Assembly: GCA_950106755.1 (NCBI GenBank)
Contig: OX467083.1
Coordinates: 39,136,555 to 39,200,554 of the forward strand
Direction: 5' to 3'
DNA from: Climacium dendroides
Lineage: Eukaryota > Streptophyta > Bryopsida > Hypnales > Climaciaceae
DNA: 64,000 nucleotides
Shown here: positions 19,122-32,920 of the stretch, one piece after another
Position numbering within the stretch: the stretch's first letter is position 1
Layout of the letters: each line of letters starts with the position of its first letter
Made by a program: the position numbers and the translations under genes
The notes under the pieces: generated by a model
Told to the model about the DNA's origin: nothing
Seen by the model: only the letters and a program-made list of their open reading frames with translations
Databases searched by the model: none

Positions 19122-20734
19122 GAGTGATCTATCTTCTAAATATCCCATATCCTTTGACGATTCACCATGGACAATTGATTTTCTATAAAAACAAACTCTT
19201 CACCATCCTTCTAACCAAATGTTAATGATCAGTCTCTTTCATGATGTCATCAAAAAATTGCTTGATGGTAGTTGTCATTGAACTATTTTTGACATTTGCT
19301 TCTTTTTCATAACTCGATTTTTAACAAGGTATGCAATAATCAATATTAAGTTGGATTATGATAGTTGAACCTTTGATTACTTAATTACTTATACTTGGGT
19401 GCTGAACCTTGACAGTCATCGGACGTTGCGACTTCAGGTGGGCGAGTATAGGGGAAAAATTAATCATCAAGCAAAGTTAAAAGTAATCATGGGGTCCTTT
19501 TAGCTGCTGTGGAGCGGTCTTCCGGAGGGTTGAGAATTTCTCTAATGCTACAATTGTTCGCCAGTGCTCGGTCACCAGGTTGTTCGCAGAGTACTTGAGC
19601 TGCCTATTTAGCTTGATTTCAAGTAATTCTTACAAAGCAGGTTTGTCCCGGTCGACAAATGTTAATTTCTTCTGCATACAGTATGTATCAAAGTTCTAGC
19701 CATTCATGAAATGACACGTGCCACCTACAGTCAAATTTGAATGTATGCATACCCCTTAATGTAACAATACCTAATTGTGACATGTTTACAAAATTGTCCC
19801 ATCTACATTCTTGTTTGAAATGTATAAACTCCATACATGAGAGCCTAGGGACACCTATTTTTAGTACTTTAAAATCAAAGTTTATTCAAAATACTCTTAA
19901 TCCTTTCAACCACTAATAGACTCCTACATAGATGTGCTAGTCTATGAGCTTAGGAATGTGAGCTTTGGAGGCATGAGAGCCTAGAAGCTTCCATTTTTTT
20001 AGGGGTTTTTTTTGAACTTTTGGTGTAGGACCCATAACCATGGTTTAGGAAATTTTATAATTTATAATTTAAAGAACACAAAATAGGTTGTTAGGATACA
20101 TTGTGTGAATGCCTCACAAAAATTAAATAAAATTTTCCTCCTCAAGAAATCCCTCTTAGGGTTGAACCTCCATTCCTATGGAGAAGATTGGGATACTGAG
20201 AAATTCATGAAATTCTCCATTGAATCCACTTTACGGATTAACATGTCTAGATGTGATAGCCATGTACAACATGCAATCAAAGGAACTCGAGGTATAGAGC
20301 ATCATTTTCTACGATCATAGGTACCTTATTTTTTATTCTATCATGTCTCTCTTGTACTTGAACATGTTTGAACAATTCATTTGAAAACTTTGACATAAAT
20401 ATATTTTCGTAAATTTTTTTTTTTAAATCTTTAAAATTCCACTATTTAAAAAATTTCAAAGATAATTTCTAAATTTAGGGCTCACCAAACCTAGGCTCAA
20501 GTCTCATAGATCCACTCCATTTCTAAGTTCACACACTAGCATCATTGGATCCAACATAAGCTTTTATAGTTCAACAATAGGAATCATGAATGCTCAAACT
20601 CTTATTCAAACACATTAATTTAGGCATGATTACTTCATGGACCTTCACCCAATATAGTCTCTTCTCTCAAGATTTTTGGGTAAAAATGTTAAAATAGTGT
20701 AAACAAATAACACAATTTAGAGAGCTCAAGATTC

Positions 20735-20778
<44 letters not shown>

Positions 20779-21245
20779 CTCCGATCCTAGAAGTGTTTAA
20801 GACTTTAAAATCCTAGAGAGGTCTATTCATGAATCAAATAAAAAACCAAAATTGTTAATAATGATTGAATGTCTACCATTGATCATTATAAGTATATTAG
20901 TGGAAAAATAATTCTAAAAATATATGCACATTAGGGATATTTTTTTGTGTTCTCAAAGAAAATAGTAAAAAATATTTGAAAAATATTTCATTTGCCTAGT
21001 TATATTTTTGATAAAAATAATAATAATTTGTTTGAAAAATAAATGTAGATTTACAATGAGACTACAACATTGTTTGTAGCTAGAATTCAATTGGTATGAC
21101 TTTGGTCTCACCTAACTTCAAAGATTAGAAAAAAAAACAAAGAGATATTTGATGAGTTTAAATGCAAATGGACCATTGTTCCCTTGGAGGACAAATCAAA
21201 GTCTACAATCTCAATTTTTGGTATGATTTTTGGAGGAATTTTTAT
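19122..21245. other. AT-rich gene-free stretch
   Basis: No supported gene. A less AT-rich patch at about 19400-19660 has no lasting open frame. A TA microsatellite lies at 20736-20775. Confidence 0.55.
20736..20775. repeat. (TA)n microsatellite
   Basis: Uninterrupted TA dinucleotide run of about 20 units. Confidence 0.97.
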
Positions 21246-21249
21246 TTAA

Positions 21250-21839
21250 CCCTTAAAGTCTTAAAGTCCCTATGAGGGACTCTTGGGATTTCTAGCAAGC
21301 TCATGTGATTACAATGTTTGACACAATTTTTTGAATTTAAAAAAAAAAATAGGAAATCATATTAGCTTTCTACATGGCTTTCTAGGAATATAATTTTTAT
21401 TTCAATCAGTGTCTATAAACAAAAGTTATACTACCATGAGTCCCAAAAACAACTTGAGGAGTAGCCCAAAAAAATTCACGAAAAGTTAAAGTTTTTTAAT
21501 TTTTAATTTTTTTTCTCAAAGATTATATTTTTGTCTACATGTGAAGCTTTGATTCATTCCATTTGGATTAGTGATGAGAAAGTTATGGACAATCTTAGTT
21601 TTGGGGCAATCTAAGCATTTTCTTAAAAAAAATCTTGAATTTGTCACTTTAAATGCAAATATCTTACAATCTAGAAGGTCAAAGTTCCTGAAATTTTTTC
21701 CCACGCATTCTTATACTAGTGTAGTACAAGATCTTACGGTTAGATGTATTAAAAAATAATTTAAGCTTTTTGCTCTTTGCAGTAGAAATGACAATTTTAA
21801 GTGGATTTTGATGGAAAAAAGGCCTGGGGACTTTAGGGG
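21250..21839 (-). mobile_element. Subfamily A short element, inverted
   Basis: TTAA (21246-21249) precedes CCCTTAAAGTC, and the other end is GGGGACTTTAGGGGG followed by TAAG. It aligns in reverse with 14634-15250 (ATTCATTCCATTTGGATTA near 21552 is the shared core). A further partial inverted copy follows directly at about 21842-22060. Confidence 0.7.
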
Positions 21840-21841
21840 GT

Positions 21842-22060
21842 AAGATAGGAGAAGATTAGTTTTATAGAAAGATAATTTTTACTTCAATTGGTGCTTGTAA
21901 GCAAAAATTATGGTACCCAAAGTAAAAATAGCCAAGTCCATGCAACATTCAAAAATCACAAGAAATTGAAATATTTTTTTCATAAATTTTCATAAATTAG
22001 TCTCTTATGAAATATATTTTTATCTACATGGAAAGCTTTGGTTTACTCTATTTGGATTAT
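21842..22060 (-). mobile_element. Partial subfamily A copy, inverted
   Basis: Carries the words TTCAATTGGTGCTTGTAAGCAAAAATTATG and GGAAAGCTTTGGTTTACTCTATTTGG in the order expected of an inverted subfamily A interior, but has no recognisable right end. Confidence 0.5.
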
Positions 22061-22411
22061 TAATGTACAAATAATGAAGTGTCTTATTCTATTAGCAATC
22101 AAATATATTTTTGTAAAAATACTATTACAAGATTTACTTTTAAATCAATTTTAATTTTTTACAAGGGGAGAAATGTTCAAAGGTTTTAGATTTCTTGCTA
22201 GAAAAATCTCACCATTAGAATCGAAATATTACTATCAACTTAGAGTTATTAACAAATTAGTTTTTTTTTCACCTTGCACCTCCTTGTACTTAACAATTTT
22301 TGAAAGAATAAACATCAAGTTCTTATTTTTGGAATTTTTTTCCTAAAGTCTCATATCAATTTACTACAAACTTCTTTACTTCACATCCTTGTAGTGCAAA
22401 TTTTAATTTAA

Positions 22412-23340
22412 CCCCTAAAGGACCAAACGACATTTTTTGGCAACATAATGATTTTGGACAATTCACTATGAATGGAATTTTTATTTTTTTTCATTGAAAC
22501 TTTCACACATGTGTCTAAGGAGTAGCTTTAAATCTCAACAATTTTCATAACTTTTGACTACATGGTTAAAAAGTTATTGTATGATATGTAATTTTCAACA
22601 TTTGGTGTGCAGTTTGGGCAACAAAAAAACTTCTTTAAAAATTGCTTTTTAAAAAAATGAAATTGGTTCTCTAGATTTATTTATACGTGAAAAGCTTTGA
22701 ATCGTTCCAATTTGATTAATGAGATGAAAGTTATGAGGAGTTTTAGTTGTGGGTAGTTTGAAGGTAGTTATGGAATCTCTACTTTAAAATGAACTTCGAA
22801 GTCCTTTATTTAACTCAATTTTCAATATTTTGGAAATAAAATAAAATATTTGGGTGTAGATTGTTATTAAAACATTACAACCATTAGGATTTACATTTCT
22901 CAATTTCATAAATAAATTGTTAACAATTTTGTTTTTTAATCATTTTCTACTTCATTCTACTTTCTATTTTTTTCCTATATGATGTACAATTCCAAATGAT
23001 TTGAAAATTTCCAAGCATGTAGCCAACTTGTCTTGAAGAATGAATCCAAAGAGTAACCACCATTTTGAACATTTTTCATAATGATTTGACCTTAAAAAAT
23101 GCAATTGCCCAATTTTTTGCAAGGACAAAAAATGATTTTTGTTACTTCAAAAGCTAATATCTTGCAATCTATACGGTGAAAATTTCTGAAAAATTTTCTA
23201 CATATTCTCAAACCAAACAAATATAAGATCCTATGGTTAGATGTATCAAAAATGATTTTTTTTCAAAAATTTGGTACTTGTACTAGAGATGGCAGTTTTG
23301 GAGCATTTTTGGTGAAAACATAGTCAAAATCCTTTAGGGG
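22412..23340 (-). mobile_element. Subfamily A short element with TTAA on both sides
   Basis: CCCCTAAAGGACC at 22412 and TCCTTTAGGGG ending at 23340 are inverted repeats. TTAA lies directly outside both (22408-22411 and 23341-23344). The interior aligns in reverse with 51795-52745 and 40990-41700. About 930 bp, no transposase frame. Confidence 0.85.
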
Positions 23341-24130
23341 TTAAAGAGATTCAAAGTAGATGAAACACTTATGTTGATTTTGTATCACATGTTGCACATC
23401 GAACCCAAAGTTGAGAATAACTTGTAGGATTTTTTTGTGATACACTTGAAATTCATAATATAAGTATCTTTTGTACCTAAAATAATCCATATTTTTTGTA
23501 ATTTATAAAAATATTTTACTATTTATTACTCAATTTTTCTAATTTTTTACACTTTAGGTATTAGAGGTTCTTAGTACTTTTGAATAATGAAATTGATGAA
23601 TCTCACTAAGAATTTTAGAGTGTTCATTCTTCCATTATGATTGCACGTAAATGTAAAAGTTTAAGTAGAATAGAAGATATATTGTTTTCCACAAGGGTGC
23701 AAACATGTCTTTGTTACGAACAATTGTGGACATTAAAAAAACAATTATTTTTCATTTATTTCTTAGAATGTATTAATCAATAAATTCTTGAAAATGAATT
23801 TTTTAATTTTCTATTTTCTATTTTCTATTTATTAACTATTTAAATGTCGTATATCTATTTTCTTTTGATTTAGCACTTTCTGGTATTTCTTTTTGGAGAA
23901 TGTTTTTGAGCTTGTCCTTTTTAGGATATAATCTCCTGAAGGATCTAACATTAACTATATTTTTATATATTTTTAAATATGATTTTTTAATTTCAAAGTA
24001 TTGAAAAAAGAATCACTTGTATTGTACCAAAAACACAATAAATAATACCTAATCTAGTGTTTCATGCCGTTATCCAAGTCCTAAAGTTTAGTATAAAGAA
24101 AAGTTGAAGCAATGGTTCTTTTCACTTTAA
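23341..24130. other. AT-rich gene-free spacer
   Basis: No coding region or clear element is seen. Confidence 0.5.
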
Positions 24131-25048
24131 CCCCTAAAGATGACCAAGGCCTTATTTCTGCCAAAAAACACTCAAAACTGCCATTTTTGTAGCAAAGAGT
24201 AAACAAATTTGAAAATAATTTGTTTTTCACATCCAACCATAGGATCTTATACCTTACTAGTATGAGAATGTGTGGGAAAAATTTCAGAAACTTTGACTAC
24301 ATAAATTAAAAGATATGTGCATTTAAAGTGAAAAAAATAATTTTTCAACACCTTGTGGGACTAGATTATTTGACTTTGAACTTTTTTAACTTAAATATTT
24401 TGCACTACGAAGTTTTGAGCTTTAAATATATATTGTGAAAAATTGAGTTGAGAATCTAGAGGAAAAAAAATTCAAAAAGAAACTTAATTTCCATGCTTAA
24501 AAAAATTGTTAAGTAGAAGTAGGTATGAGAAAGAAGGAAAATCTAGATTATTAATATCTTTAAGATGGAATTGAAATGCACTAATCCTAATGGTGAGATT
24601 ATTCTAGCAAGCAAACAAAATCATGTAATTTTTTTTTTCAAAAATATTGTAAAAACTGCATTCAGAAATGAATTCTATAAGTTACTTTTTCAAGAAGATG
24701 TTCTAACTACCCAAAAAACAAGATTGCCCATAACTTCCTCATAAAAGTCCAAATCAAATGAATCAAAACTTTTCATGTAGAAAATAATATAATATATGAG
24801 AAAAAAAATTAGAAAAAGAAATTCAAATTTTTGAAATTTTTTATTGCTACTCCCTCTCCCCTATTTTGAGCTTATTTGCGCATAACTTTTGTTCTCGGCC
24901 ATCAATTGAAAAAAAATTATATTCCCATGAGGCTCATCAATTTTTCTATCTTCAAAAAAAATTTCAAAAAATCATGATAAAATTTCAGCCCGTAGGTACC
25001 TGCCCGAAATCCAATTTGTCCCTTGAAGGAACAATGGTCCTTTAGGAG
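24131..25048 (+). mobile_element. Subfamily A short element with TTAA on both sides
   Basis: Starts CCCCTAAAGATGACCAAGGCC after TTAA (24127-24130) and ends GGTCCTTTAGGAG before TTAA (25049-25052). The interior includes AACACTCAAAACTGCC and AACCATAGGATCTTAT, shared with 14634, 51795 and 40990. About 918 bp, no coding region. Confidence 0.85.
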
Positions 25049-27170
25049 TTAAACACTAATATCTTATAATATCCATTTTCAATTTTTTTTTTCAAACTCC
25101 TTCCATAAAGGTCATGGTGTTGGATATGTAAATAAAACTAATGTGCAAAACCTTTGTTTTTGCAATAGAAATGACAATTAGAAGTAGTTTTTGGTACAAT
25201 ATAGTCATGGAATTTTAGGAATTAAAAAGATGTTGAACATCAAGTGAATCTTTTAAATGAAGCACTCTCCAAAATTTCCAATAGGAATGTCCATTATAAT
25301 TTAAAAAATTGATAATGACATTTTTTAACAAAGTAGAATTCATTTCCAATAAAAATTCTTGTAAGTAAATGAATAAACAATAGGTTTATCCAACTATTAT
25401 ATCTTGGAAAAATTGATTGGAATTTTTGAGATTTTCAAAAAATCATTGAAAAATATAGAAAATTAATCTTGGTGTATAATTATTTTCTGTAGTTTGGGGA
25501 ATGTTATATCCTGTGTTATCATTATGGTATAGTTTTGACACAACAATTGTATAGTTAAAGTACATAAATTGTACGCTATCGATATTCATTGTTTTCGCAT
25601 TGATTTAATGCGTAAAAATGCACATAATCGATGCGATTATAATACGTAGTGATGAAGGCACTGAATCAGTACAATATTTGTTAATAATCCGTTTGTCCTT
25701 AAGTTTGAGATGTTGTTATATGAAATCTTACAACTCAATAAAAACTTTTTGGTGTTGTTGCATTGGAATAGACTCCATTCTATTGTTTAGTCATATTAAT
25801 TTATGGATGGCTCATTTGAATTTTCAACTTGCTATTGTTATATATAACTATAGTTGATTTAAAAATTATTGTATTTTTTCAAAATGCAAAATATGCACCA
25901 TGTGCTATGATCTTTGTACAATCTTTATCCAAGAATTTGTTGACCATACTATACATTTTTCTTAATTAAGCATAAAGATATCTCATTTCATCCATACAAA
26001 TATCTCTTGATTCTTGTAAATTTTCCTCTATTGTTTCTTGCTAGTCATTCTTCTTTCATTCATATCTTTAGAAAGTAACTAACATGATTCAAAATATTGT
26101 AGAGGTCTTGTGAAAGTAAAGTAAGTAACCTCTATTGTTGGATAATATATTTTTCATACACTTATTTATTAACATCATGACTAGTATGATTGTGAGGATA
26201 ATAATTATTATATAACTTTATACTTGAAAATTTATATTAATTTAAAAGTAATTCATTATTTAATGTAAATTTTTTTTTTAATCTAGATTCTAATTCTATT
26301 TTCCATTAATAGAAAATTTTCATGTTTTAATTTTAAAAAATTAAATAGACTTGATTTTTCTAATTTTAGAAAATTGACCATTTAAAGTTTATATAATCTA
26401 CAAATTAGATTGTAGAATATTTTCCATTGCTAATTTCTTGCATACTAGACAAAATGTATATGTTGTTGTCATATTATATTTAATTGCCTACAATCCAAAC
26501 AAATGTGTTATATACAACCTGTACAACCTAGTATCTTGGGTTCAAAAAATTGTAGTGAAAATAATCGTTTTTGATGGTTAATTACAAATTAAAATGATTT
26601 AAATTAATTGTGTATTGGGACAAACATCTTCAAATCTTTTCAAAGTAGGTATACCAATGATTCAAATTGCAACCTATAGATCATCTATGGTTGTAAATAA
26701 AATCTCAAGTCTTTGATTTATTTAGAATCTTCAAACTCCATTCAAATTAATATTATCTAAACTTTTCTCTATATTTAATTTTATTGAAGTACATGTATGT
26801 CAATTTTTACAATTCTAATGGGGGTGGGTCTAAAATGGTGTACAACATGTAGTAAAATATTCAAGTTATCCAGGCTAAAAAAAAAAACTCAGGGGATTTT
26901 GGAATTGATTATGAAACTTGTCTCAACAATTGAGTTTATAGGATGGTTAGCTCATTTACTCCCCAACCAAATTTGTTTTTTTACTTCTATTTTTTTAGGA
27001 TTATAGTACACATGGGATACCACAACATTCATGTTTACTTGTTTGTATTCTATGCACTTATTTTCAACATATGGGACGGATTGAAATTTAACATAAAATA
27101 AATTTAGATTTTGAAGTAATTATATATTATAGAATAACGTGTATTAATTTCACAATTCACAATCTGAGAC

Positions 27171-27174
<4 letters not shown>

Positions 27175-27219
<45 letters not shown>
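27175..27219. repeat. (AT)n microsatellite
   Basis: Uninterrupted AT run of about 22 units. Confidence 0.97.
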
Positions 27220-27224
<5 letters not shown>

Positions 27225-28088
27225 TTTTTATTTAATTTATTTTCATTTTAGTATATATGCACATAATTTTGGAGAAAATGGCGGTGTCTTTGGTATAACT
27301 AGAAATCCTTTGAAAATCTCGTAGAATATGGAGCTAAAAATAGAAATTATTTCACTTCAAATTAAAGACTTAGGAGAAAAAAGGCAAAAATGGATTTAGC
27401 ATGCTTAAGACACCAAAATATTATTGTTTTAGTAGAACACCATTCCAAAATCTTGAAAATAGATATACAAATTTGTAATTTTATAGATTTTTCACCTATA
27501 AGATATAAAATATAAAACTTGAAATATTTATTTCATCAAAATTTAGCATTTATTAAATCATCCTAATTGTGAAGAAATACATCTATATTTGGTGTATTTT
27601 GAAGTTTTGACCAAGAAAATAATAATCTATTCTTGGTCATCTATAAAAGACTTCAAAAAAGAAGTGTAAACCATTAGGAAAAAAAATGAGGCTTCTAGGG
27701 GCTTCTAGAAAGCTTTCAAGAAGACTTAAAGATTACATTTTATTTTGTATTTCCATAAAATTTTCCTCCTATTATTGCTCACTTTTTGTTCCTGGGTTCA
27801 ATGATAGTTAGTGTATGGTGGGTGGTTCAAAACTCAAGTACTCTAGATGTATCTTATTGAAGCTATCTAATTTTGTTGGCACTCTAATTTGACTATGTGG
27901 TTCAAATAGACTAACATTTCCCATGCTAAAACCAAGCATAACCAAGCTCAATTGAATTGAATTCACACTTAATTAGATAGTCTAATTAGATGATTCCATA
28001 TGATTATCACATTCCCTAACTTGTTCCTAATTCAAAAACTACAACATTCCTTGACTTGTTCACTTGATATTTTTATTTTAAGGAATTT

Positions 28089-28135
28089 AACTCAAATATG
28101 TCTTCACCCTTGTGAAACTAAGACATATTTGAGTT
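28089..28135. repeat. Short perfect hairpin
   Basis: AACTCAAATATGTCTT (28089-28104) and its exact reverse complement (28120-28135) are separated by a 15-base loop. Confidence 0.85.
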
Positions 28136-30739
28136 AGAATTTATAGATTTAGTAGTGATTTGGAAATAGTTAAGGGTGTCATTACCTAGCAATCCTCTAG
28201 AAGACTTATTTTTCTCTAATGATTTCTAAAGGTTTCACAAATTTTAAGACCAATAGAATGAAAGTTTTGAACATTTTTTAAATCATCATAAAATATAAAA
28301 ATAAATAAAAAGTTTAGCAACAAAAAAGATTACAACATAGGTAGTTGGGTTGGTAGACCACTAACATTAGATGCTTTATTGAGTAACCTATTCATTAATC
28401 TTGTGTATTTTTATGTAGCTCGTCTATTAATCTTTATAATTGTACCTCTAATATAAGAAAAAATACATATCTTTGTAGTCAAAAATGGATTTTAGTACAA
28501 CTTAAGTCATTCCATTGATCGAATGTATAAATATATGTGTACATATTTAGTTTATACTAACATATACAAATGTGGACAGGTATTTATGTAATAGTGAAAA
28601 ATCTTGACTGATGAAGAACTTTGGTGTTTCTAATAGGAGGCAACATAATAATACATTAGTTTCAAATGAAAAGAAAAGAAAATACTTTATTGGAAGGCCT
28701 CTTCACTAATATAGATACTTCATCACTAACTTGTGCTATTTTTTGACATATTTTGGAACTAGCCAATCAATCATTCCCTTGTATGAAGTAGTCCATGCAA
28801 CTCCCATGTCATTATTGTCATACACCAAAGTTATGCAAAAGATGGAGTGATATTGTTGTCTATTCCATTGTCACCAAAACATCCAACTTGCTTATGTTTT
28901 CTACAACAATAAACAATTTGAAATTACCACCTAAAGGAACCATTACACTATTATCTCTATATGCATTTGAAGATAGACGCACAATTTTTTTAAATATGCG
29001 GAGATGGAAATTTTATTCACTTATGAGGGACGATGTTTTTTATTTTTATTTTTTTTGATAGGATTCTTAATATGCAAATAATCAAATATACAACCATTGA
29101 GAAAATTAGGACAAAAAATCAAAAAAGGATTTTCATATATGATTTGTATTTGCAACTTTTAATTCTACATGTTGCAATCAATTTTTGTTTTATCTTTCTA
29201 TGTAGTAAATATGAGCATTGAATATACTACAACTTGCCTTGATATCAATATTCTTATGCATAAAATTCATGAAAATTCATATATGCATTAGACTTCCAAC
29301 TTGTGATTTGCAAAGGGATATTTAATTGCAAAGGCAATAGGGAATTCTTATAGTACAGCTTAGGTACATTAATCCCCAAAAGAATGAACAACAATGACCT
29401 CTACAACACTTTATAAATCTTTACCTATTTGGTTATGTATGGAATTCATGTATATCTAATGAAAGATAGATGAGGTCTGCCAAAGGAGGGGCCTACACTC
29501 AAAAATATGTAAATGTCATTTGTTAAACCTTAAATTCCACCAATTATTGTCTTTTAGTTGGATATAGAATTTGTATGGTTGCTTCAAGAATATCTTTTAA
29601 CAGTTGTCAACTCATCATACAATTTTTTTTCCTTTTGTAGTTGCATGCCATTACAATAATGATTATTTGTTTCATCTTATAACTCTCTCTACATACATTA
29701 TGTCTTTGTGCCCATTTAGGAATTAAGAAGCTAATATTCCATCATTAGACCAACTCTCTAGTCTCTACTAGAAGTCCATTGTTCCATTGGCAATTCACTA
29801 CTTTATCTCAAAAATATCCTTTATTTCAAAATTAAAAACAAAATAAAGAAAATGCAATTCAAATACTAATTGAAGAAGCATCATTTAATTTACCGTCATT
29901 TATTAAATTCTATAATATGGAATCAAATTCAAACCTCATCTACAAAATTTAATGATTAAAATTTGGTACCCTTGAAATTATAACATTTATTATTTATCTT
30001 AATTGGCACACTTTAAAAAATATATATAATAAAAAAATAGATTGATTTTGTACATTTTGAGTTCCTCAGGGAACTCTCAAGGATTCATACTTGTCTTTTT
30101 GGAAATTTGAGTAGAACAAATAATTTACATTGAATTAATCATCTAATTATTCGATGGAAAAAGTTACAAATGAACTTCTTTTGTATTTGCCGTGTATTTC
30201 AATGGATACTCTTTAAATCTGCCAAAGACTCAATTGACAAATTTGGAACAAAGCATCCTTATCTAAATTTTTATTTAAAAAAAAATTCAAAGTCAAAGAT
30301 TATGAATATTAGTGTCAACACAAATTATCACCAAAATATATGAAAAATAGATTATATTTCAAAAAGTTGATCTAATTTTATTATTTTTAATAAATTTTAG
30401 TAGTAGATCTATTATTGTGAGTCTATTACCATACTTGTGCTGAATTCAAATGAAAATTCTAATTTTCAATATTGTTTTGAATATTAGAAGTATACATTAC
30501 AAATATAAAGAACTCAATTGATGTGAAAGATAAATGAAAATGGAAATAAGGTTGTATAGAATATTCTATTGAATTACAACATTTTTCTAAAAAGCAATTA
30601 GTTCTTTTAAAGCAAAATATGTCACTTGAGTATGAAGTCTTTCAAACTATGATAGAAACACGTAGTTCACCATTTTTACACTTAACCACATAAAATTGCA
30701 TTTACCAATTGTATGGAAAATTCATCTCATAACCAATAA

Positions 30740-32140
30740 GAAGAGAATAGTTTGCTCCAAGAGGTCCCAAGCATCATAAAAATTTCAATCTCAATGAAAC
30801 AACTTCATTACATTTCAAAACAATCTCAAACACCAATTTTTTTTAAAAATTTAGCAAAGTTCAACAAGTAGTAGATCAAGACAACAAGTACTCGATCCTC
30901 TTCTCAGCACTAAGAGGTCCCAAGCAACAAGAGGGAATGAATTAATGATCACCCAAACAACCATTAGATCAACACTAGCGGTTGGCGCTTGCTATGCTAT
31001 GCATTCACCATTGGAATTTCAATAGAATTTTAGTGTATTAGATAGAATGCAGAATAAGAATTTCAATAAATCTTCAAATAAAAATTCACAAAAGCACAAA
31101 ATCATAGAAATGCAAAAGAAGTATAAAGCCAATAAAAGCAATGGAATTGCTACCTTTATAATATCACCATATTGATCCTCTTTAATATCACCTCAATTGC
31201 AACAACTATATTATTTCTATAATATCACCTTTTGTATTGCTACTCTATTTCAGTAATATCACATTGTGTGAAAATATGATTTTTATGTATGCACAATTGG
31301 AAATATTTCTATAGAATAATTAAAATAATTATTTTAAAGACTTATCAAAATCATTATCATGCATTATATTCAAATATATCAAATTTTTACTAAAATGTGA
31401 TACAATGAATGCATAGCATAGCATAGCAAGCATGAGCCCCTAGTATTAATGGTAGCATTTGTGATATTATAGAGGAACTTATAATTTTAATAGTATGATG
31501 GAATACTTGGATGCCCCTGGGAGGTTGTACAAGAACACAAGGATCAACAATTTAGTTTAATTAAGCTCCTTACAAAAATAATCCCTATCAACCAAATACT
31601 TTCTTCTAGTATGATTACTAGCAAATCAAAATAGAGGTGCAAGTCCCCCCCTTTGGCTCCAAGAGGACCCACGCTACTTCAAGATAGTGATTAACAAAAA
31701 TGAAATTTGGTGCAACTCAACTCTTTCCACATATAATGAAATCCTATCAACAATTTTTTTCTAAAATCTAAATAAGTCCACCAACTTGCAAATCAAGAGG
31801 GATATGCTAGTACCCTCCTATTATTCCAAAAAAGACCCATAATCCTACAAAACAATAATTAACCAAAATAAAATTTAGTGTGACAAAGATCATTAGATAT
31901 AAAAATAATCCATATCAGTATAATTTATTTTCTAAAATCTAAACAAATCCAACAACAATTCATCAACAAAAAATTATTATTATCCTTCTATTGGCCTCAA
32001 GAAGACCCACATTGCAACAACACAAAGATCAAGCAAAATGAAATTTAGTTTGAAAATTTTATTTTGAATAGAATGAATCCCTCTTCACCAAATTGTTTTT
32101 TTTCTAAAATTTGATAAATCCGCCAACCTGCTCTCGTGTT
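30740..32140 (+). repeat. Degenerate satellite-like array, ~168-170-bp units
   Basis: The landmark CCAAGAGGTCCC or its variants ends at about 30768, 30921, 31670, 31838 and 32008. The last three are 168 and 170 bp apart, and a weaker unit lies near 31513. Each unit continues with GATCAA/GATTAA, CAAAATGAAATTTAGT and TTTTTTCTAAAATCTAAA. The array is interrupted by the inverted-repeat element 30973-31445. Confidence 0.75.
30973..31445. mobile_element. Inverted-repeat element inside the satellite-like array
   Basis: The left end CACTAGCGGTTGGCGCTTGC plus TATGCTATGCATTCA and the right end (reverse complement TACTAGGGGCTCATGCTTGC plus the same ATGC words) form ~35-bp imperfect TIRs. The interior has several TAATATCACC words. 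The target duplication is unclear. Confidence 0.5.
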
Positions 32141-32295
32141 GAGAGAATTTGCCTTAGAAAAACTTTAGGTTTTTGGCCACAACTAGATCTAGCCTAGAAT
32201 ATGAGGAGATACAATAAGAAAAGAGGTAGGATGTATCGCCCCGAGGTAGAATAAATGCATGATTTGTCATGTAAAAGTCATACACACACATACAC

Positions 32296-32297
<2 letters not shown>

Positions 32298-32373
<76 letters not shown>
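32298..32373. repeat. (TA)n microsatellite with CA flanks
   Basis: A long TA run with ACAC runs at both edges. Alternating Tyr/Ile open frames across it on both strands are artefacts. Confidence 0.97.
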
Positions 32374-32374
<1 letters not shown>

Positions 32375-32405
32375 TACATACATATATATAAGTTATATAA
32401 TAAAA

Positions 32406-32920
32406 ATATTTTTCATATTTTATAGCTTCTTGAAGTTGATGCTCTCAATTTTGAAGGCAACTATACACTCTTTGACTTCAGAGCCCATAACTCTTACATA
32501 ATACTTCAAATCAAAAATTTAATAGTTTTCAGAAAGATAACAAAATACTCTACAATCCATACAAATATCAAAGTGAAATAAGATATTTTTCATATTTTAT
32601 AGCTTGTCAAAATTTATACTTTCAATCTCAAAGGTAGCTCCTCTTTCTTTCACTTCCAAACCCATAATTCCTACTTTTCAACTCTTTTTTTCAAAAGCTA
32701 AAACAAATATCTACAAACTGTTCAAATCTCAAGTAAAAATTTCATACTGTCCAACCTTTTTAGCTAGTGAAAGTTTATTCTCTCTATTTCAAAAGTATCT
32801 CCTCACTACTTCACTCCCAAGCCTATAACTTCCACTTCCTAAATCCAATCTAAAAGTGTGATACCTTTTTGAAAAGCTAAAAATTCAATACACAAGCATA
32901 TTAGATTTGAAAACTAGATA
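32406..32920 (+). repeat. Three diverged ~160-180-bp tandem units
   Basis: ATATTTTTCATATTTTATAGC starts at 32406 and 32583, with a weaker third start near 32743. Each is followed by TCAATxTxAAAGG and by CACTTCCAAACCCATAA-like words in the same order. Confidence 0.65.

Larger units (their letters stand above)
25053..30739. other. AT-rich gene desert
   Basis: Over 5.6 kb I find no convincing gene. Open frames are under 90 codons and rich in Ile/Phe/Asn/Lys/Leu. Features seen are a TA microsatellite (27175-27219) and a 16-bp perfect hairpin (28089-28135). Confidence 0.6.

Noticed and set aside
32154..32501. Open frames on both strands through the TA microsatellite
   Set aside because: The products are alternating Tyr/Ile from a dinucleotide repeat.
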